From NCBI GenBank assembly GCA_003439945.1, contig QVRM01006583.1:56001-120000 (forward strand): DNA of 64,000 nucleotides, given 5' to 3'. Of this stretch, positions 1-13,104 are shown one piece after another. A program made the translations under genes and the position numbers. The DNA comes from Dermanyssus gallinae. Its lineage: Eukaryota > Arthropoda > Arachnida > Mesostigmata > Dermanyssidae. Position 1 is the first letter of the stretch, and every line of letters starts with the position of its first letter. The notes under the pieces were generated by a model that searched no databases, was not told the origin of the DNA, and saw only the letters and a program-made list of their open reading frames with translations.

Positions 1-495
1 AGAGGTGGAAGACGATGAATGGCTTGCTCCAGCTTATGCGCGTTGATCCGTCGCGACAGATGTGGATTACATTTGCTGGCTGTGACTACTTTGACCGCCT
101 CATCGACGCTGATGCAGCAAACGTGTAATGAACCCGCATTAATAGAAGAACTATAGCACCGTAATTGCCAGTTTGATCACGACGCGCTGGAACTGGAACT
201 TTGTAATCTGAAGCTTTACAGACAGACCCGCTTTTCTTAGTAACAGATGGAAAGAAGATCTGCAACAAAACAGAGCAGTGATCTGCAAAATAACCTGGCA
301 CGGATACCACAAATACCTCTGTCTTAAGGGAGAACTTTCTAAATCAACGAATGTGTTTGTAAACATTGTGGCGAATTTGACGTCTACCGATATCACGTAA
401 TGAGATGTAAAGAACGGAACCATAGCTCAGCAAACTGCTGCTGTAATTGGTGTACTTGAGCGGAATAATCCGTAAATATTGTGAAAATCTACCAC

Positions 496-518
496 TATAT
501 ATATATATATATATATAT
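496..518. repeat. (TA)n microsatellite
   Basis: Perfect TA dinucleotide run. The flanking 1-495 region has short chance frames only. Confidence 0.9.
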
Positions 519-2880
519 GCACTACTGTGATTAAGATTGATTTATGTAAAAAAGTACTCCAAACTTGGGTGTCTCGAATTCATTTGTACAACTTATAAAA
601 AATGAAAAATGTCATTACTTCCTCGATGTTGTAATTCATTATACATTGCATTATAATTGTCTAAAAATAAAAAAATCTTGTTTATGCTATTTTAAATATC
701 TCAGAATCTTTTCCAAACTCCCTATATACGAGTATATATACCTGGCTGTCACTGCTAAGGTTATAACCCGACATAAATTCCGGTTTACCCGCTAGGCTTT
801 CAGAGGTGCACTTGAGATCGTTGAGATCAACAAGCATTGCACAGCTGGTGCCAAATCTAGCATTTTGTTAGAAATAAGAGTTGGATTGAATTTTCTAGCA
901 TCCGTATTGAATTGGCTAAGCTTTGGCAGTACAGTATCCAACATAGTGCTATTTCGATTGAACTACTAACATTTCCTGCGACCTCCACTAAATAGCTTAG
1001 CAAGGTAGCCGACAATATACATAGTTGGATCCAATAAGACCAGCTTTATGCAAAATGTATGAGCTTGCTTGTGGCCTGCCACCTTATGAAGGAGCTGTGA
1101 AGTAAATGTATGCATTTTGGGCCTCGTGGCTACAGACGACTACAACACTTAATCGAACCCAATTTGTCTGCTTCTGTTATTCTAAAGAACGTGGTGCCAT
1201 CGACGTATAGCATCGAGAACTTAGCATCATAAATTTAAAGGCCATTTATAGGGTTGATATGTGCCTGTTTGGCTATTCATCCGCCGTGCTCCTAGACTAC
1301 AATACACTGCGCTCTGCCCGAGACGAGAAGGTCTATCCACAATTAAGTGGAGCTCAATTGTGAACAGTGGAGCTGCTTTTTGGGTCAAAACGGAGGAGAA
1401 AGGTCTGCCAACCGTTACTCATACAACTCTACCCGGAACTTAGGTAACGGCACGGGATCGAGATTGCCCGTCATAAATGAGTAACTTCGTAAAGTTGACT
1501 CAGCTGTCCAGCCTTCGACTACTGAACTTCCTGACCACGCCGTTCAGACTTTTGGATGTGTACATATAATTCGCCTTCGTGAAGACGTCTAAATAGTTAT
1601 TTGGAGACAGCGTTTCGCGTTCAATAGCCCGGACTCAGTGACGTGGGAGATGTCTTGGAACGTATTGCAAAGGTATATAAATAGACACCTCGAGCTAGCT
1701 GTGTTTTTTATTGTAGCTATATGAATAGATTTATTATTCGCTTAACATGTTTGCCTAAATACACATGCCAAGCGAGTTATTTTTTAATGGGTAAGTAGCA
1801 CCTGATACGGCAATCAGGGGCGTTTAAAATGGCAGCATAAGCCGACGTGTTGACATATATAGGGGTTACCCCAACAGTCGTTGTGGCAGCGTGGTCGTGG
1901 ACTCTCAGCGCTCGGTATGGCTTATCATTTATTGTTAGGGAGCATCGTCCAAAGAACACTCGATCAACAACAGGTGTCCGTCCTTGTTGATCGGAGCGAT
2001 GAAAGTGACTATACTGAACTTTGATGAGTGCAACCCATCGGTGCTCACAAAATGCTTACAACATTACTTCGCAGTACGTCACGCCGCTGATGCTAAAGAC
2101 TAATCTCATCTCAAAAATATGCTGCTAAGTGTTTCTTATGCGCGAAATTAGCAAGCAAACATCCCGATTGAATTGTTCGTCGTTCAATCACAACATGCAA
2201 CCTAGCCAGTTGCATATAGAATCTGCACAATGCACAATTGCGGTGCCTTCATTCGATTGCTACGTTTTTCAAGTTCAAACGTGGTTTATACAATGGAACT
2301 GCAATTTGCAATGCTTAAGTTTTGGGTAAATAAGAATAGTTAAAAAATAAATCAAATACCGAGACACAAGTCATACTCGACAATATTTCAAAGAATGCTT
2401 TAAATAAGCGCTTTAAACAACACGTAATTGCAATGCGTATCTTTACAAGGAATTCTATACAGCGTTTTTTGCAATACGGAGCAGTAAGTGAGGCAACACG
2501 CTCTTCCATATACTCGCAAATAAGGTGGTACACACGCACAGCACCTAAATAGTACACAACGACAGCAGGTAAAAGCACAGTAAAGTGTTTTTAAACTAAT
2601 TCAATTTGAAAAGGTGATCCCTTATACAAAGCACTAATCATTTCAGCTTAGGATATAACTAGATCACGGGCCTGATTCAGACACCGAGGAGGTGTTTTGA
2701 GGGTGAGGCATCAAATATTTTTAGGAAAGCAGGTCCAGGTTTCGGGCAAGCGACATGCAAGTGAGTATTGACTAGACTTCAAGGATACTGAGGACACTGC
2801 GAAACTTGTTACACGCCTAGCTGATGTCCGATTTGGGGTACGATTTAGTGCAAACGCAATCTTCGCGGTACAATACGTCG

Positions 2881-2931
<51 letters not shown>

Positions 2932-4417
2932 TTGTTAAAAATGTGTAATTATGGAAATCTTGCGCTTAATAAAAAAATACTGAAGTTAAATAAATTTGCC
3001 GTCCAAAGAAGATGGTCCCATTTAATTAAAAAAAATATTTATATATAAATATATATATATATATATATGGCGCGTTAATTGTAGCTTGTCAAAGAACGTT
3101 CCAGAGGCCTCCGACATCGCACTTTTTGATAAACGCAGTTGCGCAGTTATGTATGTAGACCGTTTTACTGCGCTGGCTCACCCTAGAACGTTCTGCTAGT
3201 TCTAAAATTAGCCGTTGTCGGGGCTCGCCGCATCAACGGAGTTTGTTACGGCACCGGCTAAGCGCACACATGTTTGACTGCGCGTTTATCACTAAACTAA
3301 GAACGGAAAGCTCCCAGCGAGCTTTCGACTTATCGGTCTGCATTATTCAACGTAACTATTAGCCATAGACCGAAAGCTCTCTTGTCCATTTGTGACGCTG
3401 CAATTCGCTCGCTCTCCTGGAATCCTACACAATCAATCAATCAATCAATCCTTGCGTTCGTCCAGAAAGACCTGTCTCCTCCTCGTCAAGCGTCATGCTA
3501 TCACTTGTTTATCCTCTCTCCTCCTGTGGTCCGTTTTGCGTCTTCCCTCCACCCTTCACCCGGCTGCCTCGGTTAACTTTACAACAGGATACGGCAACAG
3601 GACCTAAACGGACGCTCGGCGTCACGGCGGCGCCCACGGTGAAACGTCGTGAATTCTACCAGATTGTCAGCCGTCACTATGGCGTGTACGCACTTGACCT
3701 GAGCGTTTCGCGCACTTGGACGGACGGAAACGAATCTTCTATGTTTGCCCTTTTAGCTGAGACCTTTGCGTCCAACATCCTACCCAGACAACAGGCGGTG
3801 CCTTTGCAAATGCGATGTGAGCCCTTTTACCCAGCGATTACCCATTCGATCTAGACTCGTCGCTCCATACAATTCTTGCACGCGAATCTGCACAGTTCCC
3901 TTGCACCTTATAAGAATAGCCAGGACATTCCGATGTATATATATATATATATATGTATGTGCAATCAGTTTGAAGAAGCCGTAACCTGGACCTGCCATAC
4001 TTGGTCAACGCCAACCGAACTCAACGACATAGCTTCAGCCGGCGGGTCTAGGCGTATTTCCGAATCAGCACCGGCGGAAAAAGTGCTATGCCGACATCAG
4101 ATTTCCAACTAGTGTCTTGTGGAAAGGTTGTTGTAACGCTATGAGAAGCGACACATAGATAATACCTTTCAGTCTGGAATCTAAAAGAATGTTCAGTTCG
4201 CTGACGCTGCGATAGTGCACAGCTTTCATAGCGGCCATTGTCCTGATGCGGCGGCAGAGATAAATCTCATAAAATGTCCCCCAATATTTCTATTAAATTG
4301 AGACGAGTCTTAATGGTTCTTATTTTTTATTGATTGCTAATTTATCAATCTGTGCAGTGTATTCCTGGATATTCTTGAAGTAAAAAACTTAATCAATCCG
4401 GCCGTCAATGGAAACAC
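519..4417. other. Intergenic DNA without recognisable genes
   Basis: AT-rich, no coding exon or mobile-element protein recognised on either strand. It holds (TA)n at 2882-2928 and 3049-3068, a (TCAA)n tract near 3431-3450 and (TA)n at 3935-3955. The open frames here (up to 119 codons at 3495-3854) show no domain, splice support or conserved motif that I can see. Confidence 0.6.
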
Positions 4418-4674
4418 CTATCGGCCCCATACAACGCAGAGACAAAATAATGGCGTAGCATTTGGAGTAATCATGGAGCATAAGTCCGAGACTTCCTGTG
4501 ACCTGCACATTAGCCTTTTTTTAACCTGCAAGAAACAATTTGCCACTAAGGTCTTTATCTGAGAAGATCGAGATAGACAAAATAAGATTTGATTTACTAG
4601 TGGTGACAACAAGTCTAAGTGTCACGTCAGCGTCAATACCGGATGGCGTAAGCCGAAAATGAATCGTGTTATCT

Positions 4675-4935
4675 TTAGCGAAAGCAATTGGCTTGCCCTG
4701 TGAAGTACCGATAGCGGCGACGGATCGCCATATGGTTTCCATCCTCACCGCCTAAGCTCTGAAAGCTAGATAAAAGTATGGCAAGTGCAAGTGGAAGTGC
4801 AGTCCAGTCAAGATGTCTGTCAAGCCATGTCAAGACAATCTTCTCAAATGCCTTAGAGACATAATCGATCAGAGGTATGCGACTGTAGCTCGACCGAGGT
4901 GCATTGTCACCCTTCTCTGTATTACGGAGCCACAA
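4675..4935 (-). pseudogene. Decayed non-LTR retrotransposon reverse transcriptase fragment
   Basis: The minus-strand frame contains LIDYVSKAFEKIVLTWLDRH. This matches the 'YRPISL...SK.FEK.v..RL' region that precedes the palm of Jockey/CR1-type reverse transcriptases. No motif A-C and no flanking open frame survive. It is a relic with a sister fragment at 14284-14580. Confidence 0.55.
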
Positions 4936-4948
4936 AAGGGGCTGCCAC

Positions 4949-5322
4949 TTTATATACGCGCGGCAAAGGCACCCAAAAAGATGGAAGGTTGATCACCGTA
5001 GCTAAGAGGCTTGCGCTGAAAGGAAACGCTGTAGCTGTAGAAGTCGTCTGTGATTCATATTTTCACGCTTAGTGTGATATTAAAGAATTGAGCATTACAT
5101 ATGTGTGATTGTTTATATGCGATTTTTTACTTTTATACACGCGCCTTTATACACGCGCGGCAAAGGTACCCAAAAAGATGGAAGGTTGATCACCGTAGCT
5201 AAGAGGCTTGCGCTGAAAGGAAACGCTGTAGCTGTAGTAGTCGTCTGTGATTCATATTTCACGCTTAGTGTGACATTAAAGAATTGAGCATTTACTATGT
5301 GTGATTGTCTATATGCGATTGC
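4949..5322 (+). repeat. Two-copy tandem duplication, ~196-bp period
   Basis: The segment beginning ACGCGCGGCAAAGG and running through GTGTGATTGT at about 4955-5112 recurs at about 5154-5308 with only a few substitutions. The second copy keeps CCCAAAAAGATGGAAGG, AGAGGCTTGCGCTGAAAGG and AAAGAATTGAGCAT. Confidence 0.85.
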
Positions 5323-5653
5323 CGAAAATAGTAACAGTAATATTGCTCGTACAAATTGCGGCACAAGCAGAGACGTATTACGGTGTATACATATATATGC
5401 ATATCGAAAAAGGCAACTCAGTGAGGGAACCAAGTCAGTCGTTATATCAATTGTTACGGTGGCTATTTAGAAGATAGGCATCTATCTATGAGCGTATGTA
5501 ATCGATATGATTACAGACCAGCAGAGCTATTGCGATATATATAGTAAATCGCTCTATCAGACATCTACTATTGAGTATGCGTATCCGCTATAAATGGTCC
5601 ATTTGATGACGTTCTCACGGAGGCTGACACACGTATTGTTAACCGATGTAAGC

Positions 5654-5655
<2 letters not shown>

Positions 5656-5700
<45 letters not shown>

Positions 5701-5776
5701 GCGGTATTGCCCTTCTAGTCTCCTTTTCCACCCTTTATTAGGCAAATTAAAGCGCTTTCTTTCTCTCTCTCTCTCT

Positions 5777-5821
<45 letters not shown>
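5656..5821. repeat. (TA)n ... (CT)n(TA)n arrays
   Basis: TA runs at 5656-5698 and 5779-5821 bracket 80 bp that includes a (CT)n tract at 5760-5777. They give long Tyr-Ile frames on both strands that are not genes. Confidence 0.9.
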
Positions 5822-5824
<3 letters not shown>

Positions 5825-6219
5825 GCCCTTTTATTTTCAATGTGTAGTTTAAGAGCTCTGTCAAAACAGTCTGCAAAAACGTGTCTACTAAACAACTAAA
5901 AACTGCCGTTCATATTTTACTCCTTCCAGCTTTATTTATTTTGGCTTCTATCCAAATGGCAATGTGAATGCGCATTTTGTATTACGCGCCGGCCTTGCGT
6001 TACGGCAATACGTTTTCGTTTCATGCGAGTATGTCAGTAGGTCAACTTAATGATGATAATTGGCTCACGTCAGCTAACAAACAGCAACCGGCAATTTGCG
6101 GGCAAGCTAGCATTCAATATGTTATCAGCGATCTAACAGCTTCTAACACCCGAGCACACCGAGTCGTAGGGGTCTGCTGCTCCGTTTTCACGAAACATCA
6201 CATAAGTGTTCGTGTAACA

Positions 6220-6670
<451 letters not shown>

Positions 6671-6904
6671 ACCGATAAGCCTGTCTACTCTAAACGCTGA
6701 TTTTGCAACGTCACATGGGACATATTGTGCGCACATCGTAACATCAAGCCTATACAAACAGTTGGGGTCTAGCCATGCCAACGCCGTCTTTGTACGAAAT
6801 TCGCGCGCACTTAACATGAGCTTGCATAGCCATATAATATTACCATTGAATTGATACTTTTATTTTGATGCGTGGTGGACTTTACAACACTGCGTACTTG
6901 TTGC

Positions 6905-7399
6905 TGATTCAGCTGCATTCGGCCGACGCGTGCCAACATTCTCGCCAATTTCCACGACAACATGTTGTTGATTCGGTCAAATATTTGTTGTCAGATATTG
7001 TTTGACTACTGCGCAGGACATGAAACAAGATCGGAATTCGGATTAGACTGAGAGATTCATGCGTACTTTTGAAGATCTGTTCTCGAGTGCTGTTCTGAGA
7101 TGATGGGGTGCTACGTCGAGGCTGGTACGCTCTTCCCTGCATCTCAATGCAATACGTGGAGGGAACTTGGACTGCACTTTTTCAGTTGCATCAGTATGTT
7201 TTTCCAAATACGACTGTTAGACTTCACAGCTGTAAATAAGCTTGGAAACTACAAGACTATGATAAAGGCGGATATAAAACATTGGACATTTGGTAATTAA
7301 ACAACGAAATATCGTATTACATATACGACTAGCAGATTGAAGTGTTTGCGTCATGTGAATGTTACAACCCAGCTCCGGTGTTATTACCGTTACCCTCAA
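6905..7399 (-). pseudogene. Decayed CR1-like reverse transcriptase C-terminus (copy 1)
   Basis: The minus-strand frame at 7217-7399 gives TLQSASRICNTIFRCLITKC followed by LYHSLVVSKLIYSCEV, the 'YK.LVRP.LEY...W' block at the end of CR1/Jockey reverse transcriptases. The downstream minus frame (6909-7142) gives SLSLIRIPILF and DNKYLTESTTC. Stops and frameshifts break it. It is homologous to the next entry. Confidence 0.55.
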
Positions 7400-7618
7400 A
7401 ATCGCGAATGTTGTTTACTCAAGGTATCATCTCTTCTCCATCAGTGCGTAAACATAGTCCTCCTTCAGACACACAACGGCGCATTTAGGGACCGATATTC
7501 TCAGATTACTTTTGGAGCACCAATCGGAGATAGAGTCAATCATTCTCTGAATTATTTGCCTCTAGTTCTCAATGCCAAGTGGTTTATAAAATATTAGATC
7601 ATCGGCGTAGCGTTTGTG

Positions 7619-7619
7619 C

Positions 7620-7656
<37 letters not shown>
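7619..7656. repeat. (TAA)n microsatellite
   Basis: About 12 AAT units between the two retroposon relics. It could be the tail of one of them. Confidence 0.9.
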
Positions 7657-7657
<1 letters not shown>

Positions 7658-7812
7658 CTCCGTTATTGCTTTCAAAGAGTAGATAATTATATATATAGTT
7701 ACTCACAAAAAAATCCTTTGTTCAATATATACAACGCACAATGTAAAAGTCTTAGAGGATAATTTACCATACTATAAAATTCGTGATATATGTAACCGTA
7801 CAGTTTATAATA

Positions 7813-8270
7813 TTATAGTACGAGTACACGGTTCTCAACATTCTTGCCTAAACTACGAAAACAGGTTGTTGATTCGGTCAGATCGTGCAGTTGTTTTATG
7901 ACTATATGTTTGAGTACTGCGCAGATTGTTGTTGTGTATATAGATAAAGATGGAAAGTTTATTAGACTGAGAGATTCATCCGCACATTTTAACATCTGCC
8001 CTCGAGTGCCGATTTGAGATGGTGTGGTAAGTCGAGACTGCTACGCTCAACCTCACATTTTAATGCAATACGTCGAATGACATTTGGACTGAACTTTCAT
8101 TTGCATCAATATATTTTTTCAAATACGGTCGTCAGACTGCACAGTTATACATTAATAGGAACTACAAGGCTATTATAGAAGCGGTCATAAAACATTCGAC
8201 ATTTAATAATAAAACAATGAAATATCGTATTACATATAAAACTAGCAGATTGAATAGTTTGAAATTAACA
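7813..8270 (-). pseudogene. Decayed CR1-like reverse transcriptase C-terminus (copy 2)
   Basis: Alignable with 6905-7350 over about 400 bp in the same orientation. Shared blocks include AGACTGAGAGATTCAT, AATGCAATACGT, AATATCGTATTACATAT and ACTAGCAGATTGAA. Its minus frame gives SLSLINFPSL and DLTESTTC. A second insertion of one family, or an old duplication. Confidence 0.55.
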
Positions 8271-9182
8271 TGATCTTTGAGGCAGATCCAACACACCGCA
8301 CCGATTAAAGCTCTTGATGACTTGGACACAGAACGTTAAATTCGATAGATAACTTTACACCCATGAAGCGTGCGCTTGTCTTTATTTAGGTCAATTATTT
8401 GTTTTCAGAGTTTAAAATGACTTACTCTGTCAAAAGTTAAAAGAATCAAAGTAAATACAACTTTGTTAATATACATTGTACAATGTTTGACCAGATGAAC
8501 TAATCACGTTGCTGTAGATTTGCTTTTAGCCATATTGCTGCTCGTCGAGCAGTCTCCCAGACTACATAAGGCTAAACATATGATCCTCAAGTAATTTAAA
8601 TAAAATATACACGCTACATTTTTTTATGGTGCCGCGGGTCTATAATTATCAACGCTCGACTTGGAGCCCTAGTTAAGTACTGGCGCAATTACGGATTGTT
8701 GGAAACATCGGACACAATACCATCTTCGTAGGTACTGGCATAAAATATGAAAGTGGCACTGTTATAACATGCGCCACTTTTTTTGGTAAAGTAATGGAGG
8801 GACACAATCTGGCAAGGCTGCACTTAGATGTGAGTTGATTTTTTTTAATTTATTATATTCCGATACAGATAAGTACGGACACCTTGATGATGTTGGCGTG
8901 GAGAAAGCTAATGCTTGAGTTGGGCCTGCTAGGGCCACTTAAACGAAGAAAAATATTTTTAATACTTCTGCTTTGAAGATATTATCGGTGATAACCGCAT
9001 TACTTGTTTCTTGTGCCGTTATAACATAATTTGCTTCTAAGCGCTTATTGGCATACTTCTAAATTAACCTAGAATTTTAAAAATTGAGATTGGATTCTTC
9101 CAATACCTGAAGTTTTTTGCTTGCCTTAAGTCGGATACCGCGGTCTTGCGTAATTTTCAATTAGTCATTCTAGACTAGAGAT
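8271..9182. other. Intergenic DNA, nothing recognised
   Basis: AT-rich, no coding or repeat signature that I can see. Confidence 0.5.
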
Positions 9183-10079
9183 TTACTTACAAAGCCTATC
9201 GTTATTATTTTTTAATTTCTCGGTGCACTCGGGAATAAAATCATCAACCGCAGCGTGCAATTGATAAACAATATATTTATATATACTATCTGCAGTGTTA
9301 CAGTTTAGGAATATATCTCTACAGAACGAGTGCAAGCTTTGCAATGAGTTGGTCGCAATCACCCCTCCAGAAATTATATTTGCCCTTCTCAATAGGAAGA
9401 CATTCGAAATCGAGTAAAAGGTTACAGATATTCCGTTGTCGTCCGAGGGCATCGGTAATTTAGAAACGGCAATACATTCTATTATACTTGGATCGGTAGT
9501 AAAAATTAGATCAATAAGAATCTTTGTTTTAAGCATTCTTTGCGATCCAAGAGCGAGACAGCATTTGTAGCATAAAACATGCCATTCTGACTGAACATCA
9601 TCTAATATCTAAACGCCACCTCCTCGATCATACCGGAGTACTGAGTACCTATTATCACATATTTCCTATTATTATACCATTAATTTCTATTTGTCACATG
9701 TCTTTTACTTATGCCTTTAATATGTTTCTGCTATAGGCAATATGTAAAGCGGTATATGAATTCAGCAACTGAACATGATTATTCTTTGCAATCGAGTGTG
9801 CATTGAAAGATAAACATTTTAGAGCGCAGTTAGCACTGAGGGGAGTTGGGGAGGCGGAACGCCTGAATTGAATGGAGCGATTAGTTTCCGTGGTAGAGGT
9901 GGAAACCGATGCCAACTGTAGACCAGAGGCACCGGAGCCTGGACGGACTGGATGGCTACTAATGGATGATTGGAATAAAAATATGTATTTGTTGTTTTTG
10001 CGGAGCTATTAAATGTCACGAAAATACGAACATCGTTCCGCCGACGACCTTTCATCTTCGTGAATATATATACGGCCAT
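9183..10079 (-). pseudogene. Decayed CR1/Jockey-like retrotransposon, endonuclease region
   Basis: Read 3' to 5' on the plus strand, the minus strand first shows ALKCLSFNAHSIA (9709-9915), the 'lk.l.lNaRSl..K' start of an APE-type endonuclease. It then shows KILIDLIFTTDPSII and PMPSDDNGIS (9183-9536), the 'lDLvlTsdp...SDH..i' end of the domain with the catalytic SDH changed to SDD. Several frame breaks. No intact ORF. Confidence 0.55.
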
Positions 10080-11073
10080 TCATATGGCGATTGTACAGGA
10101 TCCAACTATACGGTTAAGCCCAGGCAGGTGGTTGGCTATCTCACTGACATCTGACTCTCGAACCGCACTTCCGGAATTGAACAACCGTTTCGTTGCTGCT
10201 GTATTGTTTCGTCTCTCGTATCGTTTAATCTCGAATGAATGGAGAATGATTAGATTCAAGCGACTTCGAGAGAGAGAGCGAGGGGCAGGGCGACTAAAAG
10301 CATGCTCAATGGTCGTGCGCATAGTCGCGCTTTAGATGACCATGAATGTAACACGGCGTGTGTCGGTCTCGATAGCGCTCTCATCACATGATGGCGTTAA
10401 CGCGCTTCACATTCGAGCTGTTGCAAAGAAACTAACACTCGATTGGGTCGAGTCAAGCAGTACATACTAAACTCGCTGTAGCTGCTGCGCTGTAGACAGC
10501 TATTTCGGCTATTCTATTTCTTATTCCTCTCTTTTCTATTCGATTTTTCTTGTCTTATTTTGTTGTTGTTTCAACGATGCACCGTTCACGTTTATGTTGT
10601 TGCTGCTGCTGCTGCTCCGTGCGCTTCCTCTGCCTATTATTATTCTTCGCCACGCGTTGAGTTTTTGTTGTTACTTTCTTCCACTATTGCATTGTCGTCA
10701 TTCGTTTGCCGGCTACGACGAGCAGATGGAAAACTACACGCGAATAAAAGTCACGTCAATTTGATGAGTTAGTGGCCGCGAGCATGAATAAGGCGCGTGG
10801 CCTCGCTAGGCGATTCAGCCAAAAGAATCATATCACTTCCTGCCCGTTGACTACGGTTTCGCTGATTGTAGGCTGAGGTGAGAGACGATGAGATTGATAG
10901 CAGTATCAGCAGCAGGTAGGTTAGAGTACTAATGTGGATGTACTAATGCTGTGTACATTAGAGTACATCTTTCATGCGACTCAGGAGAATTGTGTCAGAA
11001 ATAGTCAAGATGAAACTTCTTGTGTTTTATATATTTAAATATAAAATTTCATTTTTATTGAAAATAGCGAGAC

Positions 11074-11105
<32 letters not shown>

Positions 11106-11644
11106 ATGCTTGGCAGATTAACACTGGCCCTCGATGTAGTCATGACATTATACTTGAGGTAAATCTCGTGCGAGAAGGAGGATTTCCTTCCACTTCCACT
11201 ATGTCGACGACGACGATAACAAACTAATTCGATGTGACAACAGAATAACAAAATAATTCGATGACTCTACAATACATATCTGCCATCAGAATATGCATGG
11301 CTGTAATAAGCTAAAGATTCGATCGGCCACCAACCGTGGCAATGAGGACGAAAGCGTCCCACGGAGATTTCTTATTGGTTTCTGCCAATTTGGTCAAAAT
11401 CTGCAAATCTTGAACACAATCGCTTTAAAGTGGGCACGTGTTGCCGTATATATATATATATATATGAATAGAATTCGCAACGCTTTTTCGTGCCAGAGCC
11501 GTCGATCATGTGTCCTATTTTCTCCCGTAAATATCCAAAGCCATCTATCGTATTTTGCTATTTTCCTACTGCCTTCCTGATCCTCAGCTCTCCCTTCCTG
11601 ATTAGATTGAAATATAAATAGTACATAATTTTTAGAATTTATAA

Positions 11645-11675
<31 letters not shown>

Positions 11676-12136
11676 TTCCTCTCTAATTATCCACCAGCTC
11701 ATATCATAAGCTATGCGAACGTAATGCGATGTGCGAACTGATACGAGGCTACCGGAGACCAACTCGGATGTCATGAAACACCTGATTACACATAGAAAAG
11801 CAACAGTCGCGAAACTCTTATCGCATCTCAACACCGTCCTAATGTAGGCTTTTGCTAGCCCAATTAGGATTGGGGGAGGGGGGCGCACGCGCGGTAGTTG
11901 TGCGTTGAAAGCTGTTGGTGTTTGCTTTGCTTACAAGCAAATGCTGCTGCGGCAGCTCTACGACAACGACAACAACAACATTAACAACAACAACAACTGC
12001 GCGGCTGATTACGGCTTGCCGATTGCTAAGAACTAATCATCTACGGACGCACACAGCACTGCGCAGTTTCTCCACTTGCAAGTGCTCCCTTTAGATTGGA
12101 GCTGCAGTCACAGTGGTAGCAATTAACGTTTATTAC

Positions 12137-12139
<3 letters not shown>
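10080..12139. other. Intergenic DNA with short repeats
   Basis: Contains a (CTG)n run near 10598-10617, (TA)n at 11083-11105, 11446-11466 and 11643-11667, and a CAA run near 11966-12000. 10130-10780 is somewhat less AT-rich and may be regulatory, but no gene is recognised. Confidence 0.5.

Positions 12140-12172
<33 letters not shown>
12140..12172. repeat. (TA)n microsatellite
   Basis: Perfect TA run. Confidence 0.9.
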
Positions 12173-12176
<4 letters not shown>

Positions 12177-12258
12177 ACTTCCCTAACACGGTACGTGGCA
12201 CAAACTACGTCGAAGGTGAAAATAATAATAACCTATGATAATGTGGAAATACCCACAC

Positions 12259-12287
12259 ATGTGGTGTGGTGTAATGCCACACCACAT
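12259..12287. repeat. Perfect 11-bp stem-loop
   Basis: ATGTGGTGTGG and its exact complement CCACACCACAT are separated by TGTAATG. Confidence 0.8.
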
Positions 12288-12489
12288 CACTTCGTTGTGG
12301 CGTGGAACCCAAACACTACACACAAGAAGGTGTGCTTCAATGCATCGATCCACCGATCCAAGATTTGTTTAGAAATTAAGTGGAAATTACGTCAAAAACG
12401 AACGGATAATTCTACTTAAAAATAAAAGCCATGTTTGTTCTCTTAGCATATAAATTGCATACCAAATTTAGATAGCCCCCCCCCTCCTG

Positions 12490-12675
12490 TAGAAGCAAAT
12501 AGGAGCTGCTGAAACATGGCTAGTGCGCAAATGTGATTAAGATTGATGGCTATAGGATGAACTGCAAATTAGTATTCCCTACCATCGGACAGCAGAGATT
12601 ACCCTCCGTATATAGCCATCAATCTCAATAACATTTGCGGACTATGGGCCATGTTTCGATAGCTCTGCTTTGCTT
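12490..12675. repeat. Imperfect inverted repeat, ~65-bp arms (MITE-like)
   Basis: The left arm starts AGAAGCAAATAGGAGCT and includes GAAACATGG and GATTGATGGCTATA. The right arm is its diverged reverse complement, TATAGCCATCAATCTC ... CCATGTTTC ... TTTGCTTCT, around a loop of about 50 bp. No coding capacity. Confidence 0.8.
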
Positions 12676-12836
12676 CTACTGAGGTGTCAGCAAGTTGTTG
12701 CACTGCTTTCCCGCATGGATGTCTTTCAAGGACTTCACTATTGCAGGTCTGCTGGCGGAAAGTGTTCCAACATTGTTCTTAAGCTGCAACTGTCCTATCC
12801 GCTCTTAATTTGCAGTAAAATTTGTCTTTAAATACA

Positions 12837-12839
<3 letters not shown>

Positions 12840-12923
<84 letters not shown>
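12840..12923. repeat. (TA)n microsatellite
   Basis: 84 bp of TA with one interruption. Confidence 0.9.
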
Positions 12924-12926
<3 letters not shown>

Positions 12927-13037
12927 TCATCTCACTTTCGGCCGTCACAACATGGCCTCGTTGCAACTGGCGGTCATCAAGAAGCAATTATCACCAAGCG
13001 GCCATCTTTTGTTGAACGACTCGCCCAGCTGCCTGGC

Positions 13038-13104
13038 TTGGCGATGAGCATTTTTTGCCCTGTGGGCATTTTTTGCCCACAGGGCAAAAAATGCTCATCG
13101 CCAA
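13038..13104. repeat. Perfect 30-bp palindrome with a 7-nt loop
   Basis: Arm 13038-13067 (TTGGCGATGAGC ... TGTGGGC) is the exact reverse complement of 13075-13104. The loop is ATTTTTT. No mismatch in 30 bp. Confidence 0.95.
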
